Positions 31,610 through 46,862 of a stretch of 64,000 bases of DNA are shown here, piece by piece. How positions within the stretch are numbered: the stretch's first letter is position 1; every line of letters begins with the position of its first letter. The stretch is from Sambucus nigra. Its lineage: Eukaryota; Streptophyta; Magnoliopsida; Dipsacales; Adoxaceae. The notes beneath the pieces are model-generated. The model saw only the letters and a list, made by a program, of their open reading frames with translations. It was not told the DNA's origin and made no database searches. A program made the position numbers and the translations under genes. The stretch is from positions 806,001 to 870,000 of the forward strand of contig CASBWL010000053.1 in assembly GCA_949130495.1 (NCBI GenBank), in the 5' to 3' direction.

Positions 31610-34600
31610 CCCCGTGGGTGGCACCAACACCTCCCACGGGACCAATGTAACTCGTAGGAACTGACCCCACAGCCGCGGGACTCGTAATTTGAGCATACGA
31701 CGGTAATTTGCATATTTCTAGACTTAGGCTTAAAAACATGGCGTTAGAGGGTGAGAACTAGAAATAACCCTCGAACATCCCCGTGGGTGGCTCCAACACC
31801 TCCCACGAGACCAATGTAACTCATTGGAACTGACCCCGCAGCCGCAAGACACCCGGTTTGAGAATACGAAGATAATTTGCATATTTCTGGACTAAATCTT
31901 AAAAACACAGCGTTAGAGGGTGAAAACTCGAAACAGCCACCGAACATCCCCGTGGGTGGAACAAACACCTCCCACGGGACCAATGTAACTTGTAGTAACT
32001 GACCCCGCAGCCGCGGAACTCCCGGTTTGAGAATACGACGGTAATTTTCATATGCCTATACTTAAACAAAACATGGTGTTAGAGGGTGAAAACTCGAAAC
32101 AGCTAATCAACGTCCCCGTGGGTGGCACCAACACCTCCCATGGGGCCAATGTAACTCATAGGAACTGACCCCGCATCCGTGCGACTCCCAATTTGAGAAT
32201 ACAACGCAAATTTGCCAATTTCTAGACGTAGGCTTAAAAACATGGCGTTAGAGGGTGAGAACTAGAAACAGCCCCCGAAAATCCCCGTGTGTGGCACCAA
32301 CACCTTCAACGGGACCAATGTAACTCGTTGGAACTGACCCCGCAGTCGTGGAACTCTGGGTTTGAGAATACGGCCATAATTTGCATATTTCTTGACTTAG
32401 GCTTAGAAACATGGCGTTAGAGGGTGAAAACTCAAAACATCCCCCGAACGGCCCTGTGGGTGGCACCAACACCTCCAACGGGACCAAGGTAACTCGTAGG
32501 AACTGTCCCCGTAGCCGCCGAACTCCTGGTTTGAGAATACGCCAGTAATTTGCATATTTCTAGACTTAGGCTTAAAAAAATGGCGTTAGAGGGTGAGAAC
32601 TAGAAACAACCCCCGAATATCCCCGTGGGTGGCACCAACACCTCCCATGGGACCAATGTAACTCGTAGGAACTGACCCCGTACCCGCGAGATTCCCGGTT
32701 TGAAAATATGATGGTAATTTGCATATTTTTAGACTTAGGCTTAAAAACATGGCGTTAGAGGGTGAAACTCAAAAAAGCCCTCTAACGTCCTCGTGGGTGG
32801 CACCAATACCTCCCACGGACCAATGTAACTCGTAGGAACAGACCCCGCAGCCGTGGGACTCCCGATCTCAAAATACGACGATAATTTGCATATTTCTAGA
32901 CTTATGCTTAAAAACATGACATTAGAGGGTGAGAACTAGAAACATCCTCAAAACATCCCCGTGGGTGGCACCAACACCTCCCTCAGAACCAATGTAACTC
33001 ATAGGAACTGACCTCGCAGCCGCGAGACTCCCGCTTTGAGAATACGAAAATAATTTGCATATTTCTTGACTTAGGCTTAAAAACATGGTGTTAGAGGGTG
33101 AGAACTCGAAACATTCCCTGAAAGACCCCGTGGATGGGACTAACAACTCCCACGGGACTGATATAACTCGTACGAACTGACCCCGTAGCCGCGGGACTCC
33201 CGGTTTGAGAATACGACAATAATTTGCGTATTTCTTGACTTAGGCTTAAAAACATGGCGTTAGAGGGTGAGAACTCGAAACATACCCTGAAAGGCCCCGT
33301 GGATGGGACTGACAACTCCCACGGGACTGATATAACTCCTGGTTTGAGAATACGATGATAATTTGCATATTTCCAGGCTTAGGCTTAAACATATGGCGTT
33401 AGAGGGTGAAAACTCGAAACAGCCCCCGAATGTCCCCATGGGTGGCACCAACACCTCCCATGGGACTAATGTAACTCTTAAGAACTGACCCCGTAGCAAA
33501 GGGGCTCCCGGTTTGAGAATACGATAATAATTTGCATATTTCCAGCTTTAGGCTTAAAAACATGGCGTTAGCGGGTGAAAACTCAAAACAGCCCCCGAAC
33601 GTCCCCGTGGGTGGCATCAACACCTCCCACGGGACAATTGTAACTCGTAGGAACAGACTTCACAGCCGCGGGACTCCCAGTTTGTGAATACGATGGTAAT
33701 TTGCATATTTCTAGTCTTAAGCAAAACATGGCGTTAGTGGGTGAAAACTCGAAACAGCCACTGAATGTCCCCGTGGTTGGCACCAACACCTCCCACGGGA
33801 CCAACGTAACTCGTAGGAACCGACCCTGCCGCCGCGGTCTTGCCAATTTGAGAATACGATGATAATTTGCATATTTCTAGACTTAGGCTTAAAAACATGG
33901 CGTTAGGGGGTGAGAACTAGAAACATCGCCCGAACATCCCCGTGGGTGGCACCAACACCTCCCAATGGACCAATGTAACTCGTTGGAACTAACCCCACAG
34001 CCGCGGAACTCCTGGTTTGAGAATACGGTAGTAATTTGCATATTTCCTGACTTACGCTTAAAAACATGGCGTTAGAGGGTGAAAACTCGAAACATCCCCC
34101 GAACGGCCCTGTGGGTGGCACCAACACCTCCCACCAGACCAAGGTAACTCGTAGGAGCTGACCCCGCAGCCGCGGTACTCCCGGTTTGAGAAAACGACGG
34201 TAATTTGCATATTTCTAGACTAAGGCTTAAAAACATGGCGCTAGAGGATGAAAACTCAAAACAGCCCCCGAATGGCCCCGTGGGTGGCACCAACACCTCC
34301 CATTGGACCAATATAACTCTTAGGTACTGACCCTGCAGCCGCGGGTCTCCTGGTTTGAGAATACGATGATAATTTGCATATTTCTAGACTAAGGCTTAAA
34401 AATATGGCGTTATAGGGTGGAAACTCAAAACAGTCCCTGAACGTCATCATGGGTGGCATCAACACCACCCATGGGACCAATGTAACTCGTAGGAACTGAC
34501 CCCACAGCCGCGGGATTCCCGGTTTGAAAATACGATGGTAATTTGCATATTTTTAGACTTAGGCTTAAAAACATGGTGTTAGAGGGTGAAACTCGAAACA

Positions 34601-37600
34601 GTCCTCTAACGTCCTCGTGGGTGGTACCAACACCTCCCACAGACAAATATAACTCGTAGGAACTGACCCCGTAGTCGTGGGACTCCCGATCTCAGAATAC
34701 GAAGATAATTTTCATATTTCTAGACTTAGGCTAAAAAACATGACATTATAGGGTGAGAACTAGAAACAGCCCCCAAACGTTCCCGTAGGTGGCACCAACA
34801 CCCCCCTCAGAACCAATGTAATTCATAGGAACTGACCTCGCAGCCGCGAGACTCCCTCTTTGAGAATATCACAATAATTTGCATATTTCTTGACTTAGGC
34901 TTTAAAACATGGCGTTAAAGGTTGAGAACTCGAAACAGACCCCGAAGGCCCCCGTGGATGGCGCCAACACCTCCCACGGGACCAATGTAACTCGTAGGAA
35001 CTGACCCTATAGCCGCGGGACTCCCGGTTTGAGAATACGGATATGGTTTGCATATTTCTAGACTTAGGCTTAAAAACATGGTGTTAGAGGGAGAGAACTC
35101 GAACCATCCCTCTAACGGCCCTCTGAGTGGCACCAACACTTCCCGCGGGACCAATGTAACTCGTAGGAACTGACCCCGTAGTCGTCGGATTCCCGATTCG
35201 AGAATACGACGGTAATTTGCTTATTTCATGACTTTGGAATAAAAACATGGCATTATAGGGTGAGAACTCGAAACAGCCCCCGAACGGCCCCGTGGGTGGC
35301 ATCAACACCTCCCACGGGACCAATGTAACTCTTAGGAACTGACCCCGCAGCCGACGGACTCACGGTTTGAGAATACGATGGTAATTTGCATATTTCTATT
35401 CTTAGCCTTAAAAACATGCCGTTAGAGGGTGAGAACTCAAAACAGCCCCCGAACGACCCGGTGGGTGGCACCAACACCTCCTACGGGACCAATGTAACTC
35501 GTAGGAACCGACCCCGCAGAAGCGGGACTCCCTGTTTGAGAGTACGATGGTAATTTTCATATTTTTAGACTTAAGGTTAAAAACATGGCGTTAGAGGGTG
35601 AGAACTTGAAATAACCCTCTATCGACCCCGTGGGTGGCACCAAAACCTCCCACGGGATCAATGTAACTCGTAGGAACTGACCCCATAGCTGGGGGACTCC
35701 CGATTTGAGAATACGACGATAATTTGCGTATTTCTGGACTTAGGCTTAATGACATGCCGTTAGAGGGTGAGAAATCGAAGCATCTCTCTAACCACCCCGT
35801 GGGTGGCACCAATACCTCCCACGGGACCAATGTAACTCGTAGGAACTGACCCCACAACTTCTGGACTCCCGATTTGAGAATCCCACGATAATTTGCATAT
35901 TTCTCGACTTAGGCTTAAAAACATGGTGTTAGAGGGTGAGAACTCAAAACATCCCCTGAACGGCCCCGTGGGTGGAACCAACACCTCCCACGGGACCAAT
36001 GTAACTATTAGGAACTGACCCCGCAGTCGAGGGACTCCCAGTTTGAGAATACGACAATAATTTGTATATTTCTAGACTCAGGCTTAGAAACATGCCGTTA
36101 GAGGGTGAGAACTCGAAACATCCCCCGAATGGCCTCGTGGGTGGCACCAACACCTCCCATGGGACTAATGTAACTCTTAGGAATTAACCTCGCAGCCGCG
36201 GGACTAATGGTTCGAGAATACGATGGTAATTTGCATATTTCAAGACTTAGTCTTCAAAATAGGGCGTTAGAGAGTGAAAACTCAAAACAGTCCCCGAACG
36301 TCCCCGTGGGTGGCACCAACACCTCCCACATGACCAATGTAACTCATAGCAACTAATCCTACACTCGCGGGACTCCCTATTTGAGAATACGACAGTAATT
36401 TGCATATTTTAAGACCTATGCTTAAAAAAATGGCGTTAGACGGTGAAAACTAGAAACAACCCCCGAAGGACCCCGTGGATGGCAGCAACACCTCCTACGG
36501 GACCAATGTAACTCGTAGGAACTGACCCCACAGCCGTGGAACTCCCAGTTTGAGAGTATGATGGTAATTTGCATGTTTTTAGACTTAGGGTTAAAAAATG
36601 GTGTTAGAGGGTGAGAAATCGAAAAAGCCCTCTAACGGCCCCGTGGGTGGCACCAAAACCTCCCACGGGAGCAATGTAACTCGTAGGAGTTACCCATAGC
36701 CTCCAGACTCTCGGTTTGAGAATACGACAGTAATTTTCATATTTCTTGTCTTAGGCTTAAAAACCGGGCGTTAGAGGATGAGAACTCGAAATAGCCCCCG
36801 AATGGCCCCGTGGGTGGCACCAAAACCTCCCACGTGACCAATGTAACTTTTAGGAACTGACCCCACAGCCGAGGGTCTCTCGGTTTGAGATTACGACGCT
36901 AATTTGTATATTTATTCACTTAGGCTTAAAAACATGGCGTTAGAGGGTGAGAACAGGAAATAGCCCCCGAACGTCCCCGTGGGTGGTACCAACACCTCCC
37001 ACGGGACCAATGTAACTCGTACGAACTGACCCCGAAGTTGCGGGACACCCAGTTTGAGAATACGATGGTAATTTTTATATTTATGGACTTAGGCTTAAAA
37101 ACATGGCGTTAGAGGGTGAAAACTTGAAACAGCCCTCTAACGTCCCCGTAGGTGGCACCACCACCTCACATTGGACCAATGTAACTCGTAGGAACTGACC
37201 CCGTAGTAGAGGGACTCCTGGTTTGAGAATATGGCGGTAATTTTCATATTTCTTGACTTAGGCTTAAAAACATGGCGTTAGAGGGTGAAAAGTCGAAACA
37301 TTTCCCGAACGGCCCCGTGGGTGGCACAAACGCCTCCCACGGGACCAATGTAACTCTTAGGAACTGACCCCGCAGCCGCGGGACTCCCGATTTGGGAATA
37401 CAATGATAATTTTCTTATTTCTAGACTTAGGCTTAAAAACATGGCGTTAGAGGGTGGAAAGTCGGAACAGCCCTCGAATGGCCCCGTGGATGGCACCGAC
37501 AGCTCAACTCTTAGCAACTAACCCCGCAGCCGCGGGACTCCTAGTTTAAGAATACGATGATAATTTGCATATTTCTAGGCTTAGGCTTAAACATATGGCA

Positions 37601-39780
37601 TTAGAGGGTGAAAACTCGAAACAACCCCCGAACGTCCCCGTGGGTGGCACCAACACCTCCCACGGGACCAATGTAACTCGTAGGAATTGACCCTGCAGCC
37701 GCGAGACTCCCGGTATGAGAATACTTTGGTAATTTGCAAATTTTTAGACTTAGGCTTAAAAACATGGTGTTAGCGGGTGAAAACTCGAAACAGCCATATA
37801 ACGTCCCCGTGGGTGGCACCAACACCTCCCACGGACCAATGCAACTCGTAGGAACTGACCCCGCAGCCGAGGAACTCCCGGTTTAAGAATACGATGGTAA
37901 TTTTCATATTTCTTTACCTAGGCTTAAAAACATGGCGTTAGAGGGTGAGAACTAGAAAAAAACCCCGAACGTCCCCGTGGGTGGCACCAACACCTCACAC
38001 GGGACGAATATAACTCGTAGAAACTAACCCCGCAGTTGCGGGACTCCCATTTTGAGAATACGACGGTAATTTGTATATTTCTTGACATAGGCTTAAAAAT
38101 ATGGCGTTAGAGGGTGGAAACTAGAAACAACCCTCTGACGTCCTCGTAGGTGGCACGAACACCTCCCACGGGACCAATGTAACTCGTAGGAACTGACCCC
38201 GCAGTCGCGGGACTCTAGGTTTGAGAATACGACGGTAATTTACATATTTCTTAACTTGGGCTTAAAAATATGGCGTTAGGGAGTGAAAACTCGAAACATC
38301 ACCTGAACGGCCCCATGGATGGCACGAACACCTCCCACGGGACCAAGGTAACTCATAGGAACTGACCCCATAGCCGCGGGACTCCCGAATTTGGAATACG
38401 ACGATAATTTGCATATTTCAAGACTTAGGCTTAAAAACATGGTGTTAGAGGGTGGAAACTCGAAACAACCCCCGAATGGCCCCGTGGGTGGCACCAACCC
38501 CTCCCACGGGACCAATGTAACTCTTAGGAACTAACCCCGCAGCCGCGGGACTCCTGGTTTGAGAATACGATGATAATTTTCGTATTTCCAGACTTAGGCT
38601 TAAACATATGCCGTTAGAGGGTTAAAACTCAAAACAACCCCCGAACGTCCCCGTGGGTGGCACCAACACCTCCCACGGGGCCAATGTAACTCGTAGGAAC
38701 TGACCCCATAGTCCCGGGACTCTCGTTTTGAGAATACGGTGGTAATTTGCATATTTCTTGACTTAGGATTAGAAACATGGAGTTAGAGGGAGAAAACTCG
38801 AAACATCCCCCGAACGTCCCTGTGGGTTGCCCCAACACTTCCCACGGGACCAAGGTAACTTGTAGGAACTGACCGCGCAGCCACGGGACTCCCGGTTCGG
38901 GAATACGATGATAATTTTCATATTTCTAGACTTAGGCTTAAAAACATGGCATTAGAGGGTGGAAACTCGAAACAACCCCAGAACGGCCCCGTGGTTGGCA
39001 CCAACACCTCCGACGGGACCAAGGTAACTCGTAGGAACTGACCCCGCAGCCGAGGGTCTCCCAGTTTGAGAATACGACATTAATTTGTATATTTATTGAA
39101 TTAGGCTTAAAAACATGGCGTTAGAGGCTGAGAACTCGAAATAGCCCCCGAACGTCCCCGTGGGATGCACCAACACCTCCCATGGGAAAAATGTAACTCT
39201 TAGGAATTTACCCCGCAGTCGCGGGACTCCCGGTTTGAGAATATGACGAGAATTTTCATATTTCCAGACTTAGGCTTAAAAACATGATGTTAGAGGGTGA
39301 AAACTCGAAACAACCCCTGAACGTCCCCGTGGGTGGCACCAAAACCTCCCACGGACCAATGTAACACGTAGGAACTGACCCCCCAGCCAAAGAACTCCTG
39401 ATTTGAGAATACGACTGTAATTTACATATTTTTAGACTTAGGCTTAAAAACATGGCGTTAGAGGGTGAGAACTAGAAACATCCCCTGAACAGCCCCGTGG
39501 GTGGCACCAACACCTCCCACGGGACACATGTAAATCGTTCGAACTGACCCCGCAGCCGTGGAACTTCCGATTTGAGAATACGATGGTAATTTGCATATTT
39601 CTTTACTTAGGCTTAAAACATGGCATTAGAGGGTGAAAACTCGAAACAACCCTTTAACGGCCCCGTGGGTGGCACCAACACCTCCCACGGGACCAATGTA
39701 ACTCGTAGGAACTGACCCCACAGCCGCGGGAGTCCCGGTTTAATAATACGATGGTAATTTGCATATTTCTAGACTTAAGC

Positions 39781-42700
39781 AAAACATGACGTTAAAGGGT
39801 GAAAACTGGAACCGGTCCCCGAACGACCCCGTGGGTGGCACCAACACCTCTGACAGGACCAAGGTAACTCGTAGGAACTGACCCCGCAGCCGCGGGACTC
39901 CTAGTTTGAGAATACGACAGTAATTTGTATATTTATTGAATTAGGCTTAAAAACATGGCGTTAGAGGGTGAGAACTCGAAACATCCCCCGAACGTCCCCG
40001 TGGGATGCACCAACACCTCCCACGGGAAAAATGTAACTCTTAGGAATTTACCCCGCAGTCGCGGGACTCCTGGTTTGAGAATACGACGATAATTTGCATA
40101 TTTCCAGACTTAGGCTTAAAAACATGATGTTAGAGGTTGAAAACTCGAAACAACCCCTGAACGTCCCCGTGGGTGGCACCAACACCTCCCACGGGACCAA
40201 TGTAACTCGTAGGAAATGACCCCGCAGCCGCGAGACTCCCGGTTTGAGAATACGACGGTAATTTGCATATTTTTAGACTTAGGCTTAAAAACATGGTGTT
40301 AGAGCGTGAAAACTTGAAACAACCCTCTTACGTCTCCGTGTGTGGCACCAACACCTCCCACGGACCAATGTAACTCGTAGAAACTGACCCCGCAGCCGAT
40401 GAACTCCCGGTTTGATAATATGATGGTAATTAGCATATTTTTAGACATAGAATTAAAAACATGGCGTTAGAGGATGAGAACAAGAAACTTCCCCCGAACA
40501 TCCCCGTGGGTGGCACCAACACCTCCCACGGGACCAATTTAACTCGTAGGAACAGACCCCACAGCGGAGGAACTCCCGGTTTGAGAATACGATGGTAATT
40601 TTCATATTTCTAGACTTAGGGTTAAAAACATGGCGTTAGGGGGTGAGAACTACAAACAACCCCCGAAAATCCTCGTGGGTGTCACCAACACCTCCAACGA
40701 GTCCAATGTAACTCGTTGGAACTGACCCCGCAGCCGCGGAACTCCAGGTTTGGGAATATGACAGTAATTTGCATATTTCTTGACTTAGGCTTAAAAACAT
40801 GGCATTAGAGGGTGAAAACTCGAAACAGCCCTTTAACGGCCCCGTGGGTGGCACCAATACCTCCCACGGGACCAATGTAACTTGTAGGAACTGACCCCAC
40901 AGCCGCAGGAGTCCCGATTTGAGAATATGATTGTAATTTTCATATTTTTAGACTTAGGCTTAAAAACATGGCGTTAGAGAGTGAGAACTACAAACAGCCC
41001 CCGAACATCCTCGTGGGTGGCACCAACACCTCCCACGGGACCAATGTAACTCGTAGGAAATGACCCCGCAGCCGCGAGACTCCCTGTTTGAGAATATGAC
41101 GGTAATTTGCATATTTTTAGACTTAGGCTTAAAAACATGGCGTTAGAGCGTGAAAACTTGAAACAACCCTCTTACGTCTCCGTGTGTGGCACCAACACCT
41201 CCCACGGACCAATGTAACTCGTAGAAACTGTCACCGCAGCCGAGGAACTCCCGGTTTGATAATACGATGGTAATTAGCATATTTGTAGACATAGAATTAA
41301 AAACATGGCGATAGAGGGTGAGAACAAGAAACATCCCCCGAACATCCCCGTGGGTGGCACCAACACCTCCCACGGGACCAGTTTAACTCGTAGGAACAGA
41401 CCCCAAAGCGGAGGAACTCACGGTTTGAGAATACGATGGTAATTTGAATATTTCTAGACTTAGGCTTAAAAACATGGCGTTAGAGGGTGAGAACTACAAA
41501 CAGCCCCCGAACATCCTCGTGGGTGGCACCAACACCTCCCACGGGTCCAATGTAACTCGTTGGAACTGACCCCGCAGCCGCGAAACTCCAGGTTTGGGAA
41601 TACAACGGTAATTTGAATATTTCTTGACTTAAGCATAAAAACATGGCATTAGAGGGTGAAAACTCGAAACAACCCTTTAACGGCCCTGTGGGTGGCACCA
41701 ATACCTCCCACGGGCGCAATGTAACTCGTAGGAACTGACCCCGCAGCCGCAGGAGTCCCGGTTTGAGAATACGATGGTAATTTTCATATTTCTAGACTTA
41801 GGCTTAAAAACATGGCATTCGAGGGTGAGAACTACAAACAGCCCTCGAACATCCTCGTGGATGGCACCAACACCTCCCACGGGTCCAATGTAACTCGTTG
41901 GAACTGACCCCGCAGCCGCGGAACTCCAGGTTTGGGAATATGATGGTAATTCGCATATTTCTTGACTTAGGCTTAAAAACATGGCATTAGAGGGTGAAAA
42001 CTCGAAGCAACCCTTTAAAGGCCCCGTGGGTGGCACCAATACCTCCCACGGGACCAATGTAACTCGTAGGAACTGACCCCGCAGCCGCAGGAGTCCCGGT
42101 TTGAGAATACGATGGTAATTTTAATATTTTTAGACTTAAGCAAAACATGACGTTAAAGGGTGAAAACTTGAAACGGCCCCCGAATGGCCCCGTGGGTGGC
42201 ACCAACACCTCCCACAGGACCAATGTAACTCTTAGGAACTGACCCCGCAGCCGCAAAACTCCCGATTTTAGAGTACGACGTTTATTTGTGTATTTTTAAA
42301 CTTAGGATTAAAAACATGGCGTTAGAGGGTGAGAATGCGAAACAGCAGTCTAACGGCTCCGTGGGTGGCTCCAAAATCTCCCACGGGACTAATGTAACTC
42401 GTAGGAACTGACCCCGTAGCCGCGGGACTCCTGGTTTGAGAATACGATGATAATTTACATATTTGTAGACTTAGGCTTAAAGACATGGTGTTCGAGGGTG
42501 AGAACTCAAAACAACACTCTAACGGCCCCGTGGGTGGCACCAACACCTCCCACGGGAAAAATGTAACTCTTAGGAATTTACCCCGTAGTCGTGGGACTCC
42601 TGCTTTGAGAATACGATGATAATTTGCATATTTCCAGGCTTAGGCTTAAAAACTGATGTTAGAGGGTAAAAACTCGAAACAACCCCCGAACGTCCCCGTG

Positions 42701-45700
42701 GGTGGCACCAACACCTCCTACGGGACCAATGTAACTCGTAGGAATTGACCCCGCAGCCGCGAGACTCCCGGTTTGAGAATACGATGGTAATTTAAATATT
42801 TGTAAACTTAGGCTTAAAAACATGGGGTTAGAGGGTGAAAACTCAAAACATCCCTCTAACGTCCCCGTGTGGCGCACCAACAACTCCCACGGACCAATGT
42901 AACAAGTAGGAACTGACCCCGCAGCCGAGGAACAACCCTGATTTGAGAATACGACTGTAATTTGCATATTTTTAGACTTAGGCTTAAAAACATGGCGTTA
43001 GATGGTGGGAACTAGAAACATCCCCCGAACATCCCCGTGGGTGGCACCAACACCTCCCATGGGACACATGTAACTCGTTCGAACTGACCCGCAGCCATGG
43101 AACACCCAGTTTGAGAATACGATGGTAATTTGCATATTTCTTTATTTAGGCTTAAAAACATGGCATTAGAGGGTGAAAACTCGAAACAACCCTTTAACGG
43201 CCCCGTGGGTGGCACCAACACCTCCCAAGGGACCAATGTAACTCGTAGGAACTGACCCCACAGCCGCGGGAGTCCTGGTTTAAGAATACAATGGTAATTT
43301 GCATATTTCTAGACTTAAGCAAAACATGACGTTAAAGGGTGAAAACTCGAACCGATCCCCGAACGGCCCCGTGGGTGGCACCAACACCTCCGACGGGACC
43401 AAGGTAACTAATAGTAACTGACCCCGCAGCTGAGGGTCTCCCAGTTTGAGAATATGATAGTAATTTGTATATTTATTGAATTAGGCTTAAAAACAAGGCG
43501 TTAGAGGGTGAGAACTCGAAACAGCCCCCAAACGTCCCCGTTAGATGCACCAACACCTCCCACGGGAAAAATGTTACTCTTAGGAATTTGCCCCGCAGTC
43601 GCGGGACTCCTGGTTTGAGAATACGATGATAATTTGCATATTTCCAGACTTAGGCTTATAAACATGATGTTAGAGGTTGAAAACTCGAAACAACCCGTGA
43701 ACGTCCTCGTGGGTGGCACCAACACCTCCCACGGGACCAATGTAACTCGTAGGAAATGACCCCGCAGCCACGAGACTCCCGGTTTGAGAATACGACGGTA
43801 ATTTGCATATTTGTAAACTTAGTCTTAAAAACATGGTGTTAGAGCGTGAAAACTTGAAACAACCCTCTTACGTCCCCGTGTGTGGCACCAACACCTCCCA
43901 CGGACCAATGTAACTCATAGAAACTGACCCCGCAACCGAGGAACTCCCGTTTTGATAATACAATTGTAATTGGCATATTTTTAGACATGGAATTAGAAAC
44001 ATGGCGTTAGAGAGTGAGTACAAGAAACATCCCCCGAACATCCCCGTGGGTGGCACCAATACCTCCCACGGGACCAATTTAACACGTAGGAACTGACCCC
44101 ACAGCGGAGGAACTCCCGGTTTGAGAATACGATGGTAATTTGCATATTTCTAAACTTAGGCTTAAAAACATGGCATTAGAGGGTGAGAACTACAAACAGC
44201 CCCCGAACATCCTCGTGGGTGGCACCAACACCTCCCACGGGTCCAATGTAACTCGTTGGAACTGACCCCGCAGCCGCGGAACTCCAGGTTTGGGCATACG
44301 ACGGTAATTTTCATATTTCTTGACTTAGGCTTAAAAACATGGCATTAGAGGGTGAAAACTCGAAACAACCCTTTAACGGCCCCGTGGGTGGCACCAATAC
44401 CTCCCACGGGACCAATGTAACTCGTAGGAACTGACCCCGCAGCCGCAGGAGTCCCGGTTTGAGAATACGATGGTAATTTTCATATTTCTAGACTTAGGCT
44501 TAAAAACATGGCGTTAGAGGGTGAGAACTACAAACAGCCCCCGAACATCCTCGTGGGTGGCACCAACACCTCCCACGGGACCAATGTAACTCGTAGGAAA
44601 TGACCCCGCAGTCGCGAGACTCCCGGTTTGAGAATACGACGGTAATTTTTATATTTTTAGACTTAGGCTTAAAAACATGGCGTTAGAGCTTGAAAACTTG
44701 AAACAACCCTCTTACGTCTCCGTGTGTGGCACCAACACCTCCCACGGACCAATGTAACTCATAGAAACTAACCCCGCAGCCGAGGAACTCCCGGTTTGAT
44801 AATACGATGGTAATTAGCATATTCTTAGACATGGAATTAGAAACATAGCGTTAGAGAGTGAGAACAAGAAACATCTCCCAAACATCCCCGTGGGTGACAC
44901 CAACACGTCCCACGGGACCAATTTAACACGTAGGAACTGACCCCACAGCTGAGGAACTCCCGGTTTGAGAATACGATGGTAATTTGCATATTTCTAAACT
45001 TAGGCTTAAAAACATGGCGTTAGAGGGGGAGAACTACAAACAGGCCCCGAACATCCTCGTGGGTGGCACAAACACCTCCCACGGGTCCAATGTAACTCGT
45101 TGGAACTGACCCCGCAGCCGCGGAACTCCAGGTTTGGGAATACGACGGTAATTTGCATATTTCTTGACTTAGGCTTAAAAACATGGCATCAGAGGGTGAA
45201 AACTCGAAACATCCCTTTAACGGCCCCGTGGGTGGCACCAATACCTCCCACGGGACCAATGTAACTCATAGGAACAGACCCCGCAGCCGCAGGAGTCCCG
45301 GTTTGAGAATACGATGGTAATTTTCATATTTCTAGACTTAGGCTTAAAAACATGGCGTTAGAGGGTGAGAACTACAAACAGCCCTCGAACATCCTCGTGG
45401 GTGGCACCAACACCTCCCACGGGACCAATGTAACTCGTAGGAAATGACCCCGCACCCGCGAGAATCCCGGTTTGAGAATACGATGGTAATTTTCATATAT
45501 TTAGACTTAGGCTTAAAAACATGGCGTTAGAACGTGAAAACTTGAAACAGCCCTTTAACGTCCCCGTGGGTGGCACCAATACCTCCCACGGGACCAATGT
45601 AACTTGTAGGAACTGACCCCGCAGCCGCAGGAGTCCCGGTTTGAGAATACGATGGTAATTTTCATATTTCTAGACTTAGGCTTAAAAACATGGCGTTAGA

Positions 45701-46862
45701 GGGTGAGAACTACAAACAGCCCCCGAACATCCTCGTGGGTGGCACCAACACCTCCCACGGGACCAATGTAACTCGTAGGAAATGACCCCGCAGCCGCGAG
45801 ACTCCCGGTTTGAGAATACGACGTTAATTTGCATATTTTTAGACTTAGGCTTAAAAACATGGCATTAGAGCGTGAGAATGTGAAACAGCCCTCTAACGGC
45901 TCCGTGGGTGGCTCCAAAACCTCCCACGGGACTAATGTAACTCTTAGGAACTGACCCCGTAGCCGCGGGACTCCTGGTTTGAGAATACGATGATAATTTA
46001 CATATTTGTAGACTTAGGCTTAAAGACATTGTGTTCGAGGGTGAGAACTCAAAACAACACTCTAACGGCCCCATGGGTGGCACCAACACCTCCCACGGGA
46101 CCAATTTAACTCTTAGGAACTAACCCCGCTGCCGCGGGACTCCTGGTTTGAGAATACAATGATAATTTGCATATTTCCAGACTTAGGCTTAAATATAAGG
46201 CATTATAGGGTGAAAACTCGAAACAACCCCGAACGTCCCCGTGGGTGGCACCAACACCTCCCACGGGACCAATGTAACTCGTAGGAATTGACCCTGTAGT
46301 CGCGAGACTCCCGATTTGAGAATATGATGGTAATTTAAATATTTTTTAACTGAGGCTTAAAAACATGGCGTTAGAGGGGGAAAACTCGAAACATCCCTCT
46401 AACGTCCCCGTGTGGCACACCAACACCTCCCACGGACCAATGTAACACGTAGGAACTGACCCCGCAGCCGAGGAACTCCTGATTTGAGAATACGACTATA
46501 ATTTGCATATTTTTAGACATAGGCTTAAAAACATGGCGTTAGAGGGTGAGAACTAGAAACAGCCCCCGAACATCCCCGTGGGTGGCACCAACACCTCCCA
46601 TGAGACACATGTAACTCATTGGAACTGACCCCGTAGCCACGGAACTCCCGGTTTGAGAATACGATGGTAATTTGCATATTTCTTTACTTAGGCTGAAAAA
46701 CATGGTATTAGAGGGTGAAAACTCGAAACAACCCTTTAACGGCCCCGTGGGTGGCACCAACACCTCCCACGGGATCAGTGTAACTCGTAGGAACTGACCC
46801 CACAGTTGCGGGAGTCCTGGTTCAAGAATACTATGGTAATTTGCATATTTCTAGACTTAAGA
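39781..46862. repeat. 21-monomer higher-order repeat, 3,540 bp, two consecutive units
   Basis: 39781-43320 and 43321-46862 align base for base at an offset of exactly 3,540 through most of their length. Private variants recur in order: GACGTTAAAGGGTGAAAAC (39788/43328), CACGGGAAAAATGT (40021/43561), AACCCTCTTACGTC (40321/43861), ACAGCGGAGGAACTCC and ACATTGTGTTCGAGG-like monomers. Inside each unit a five-monomer block (about 845 bp) is itself duplicated, for example 40321 with 41167. Confidence 0.82.
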
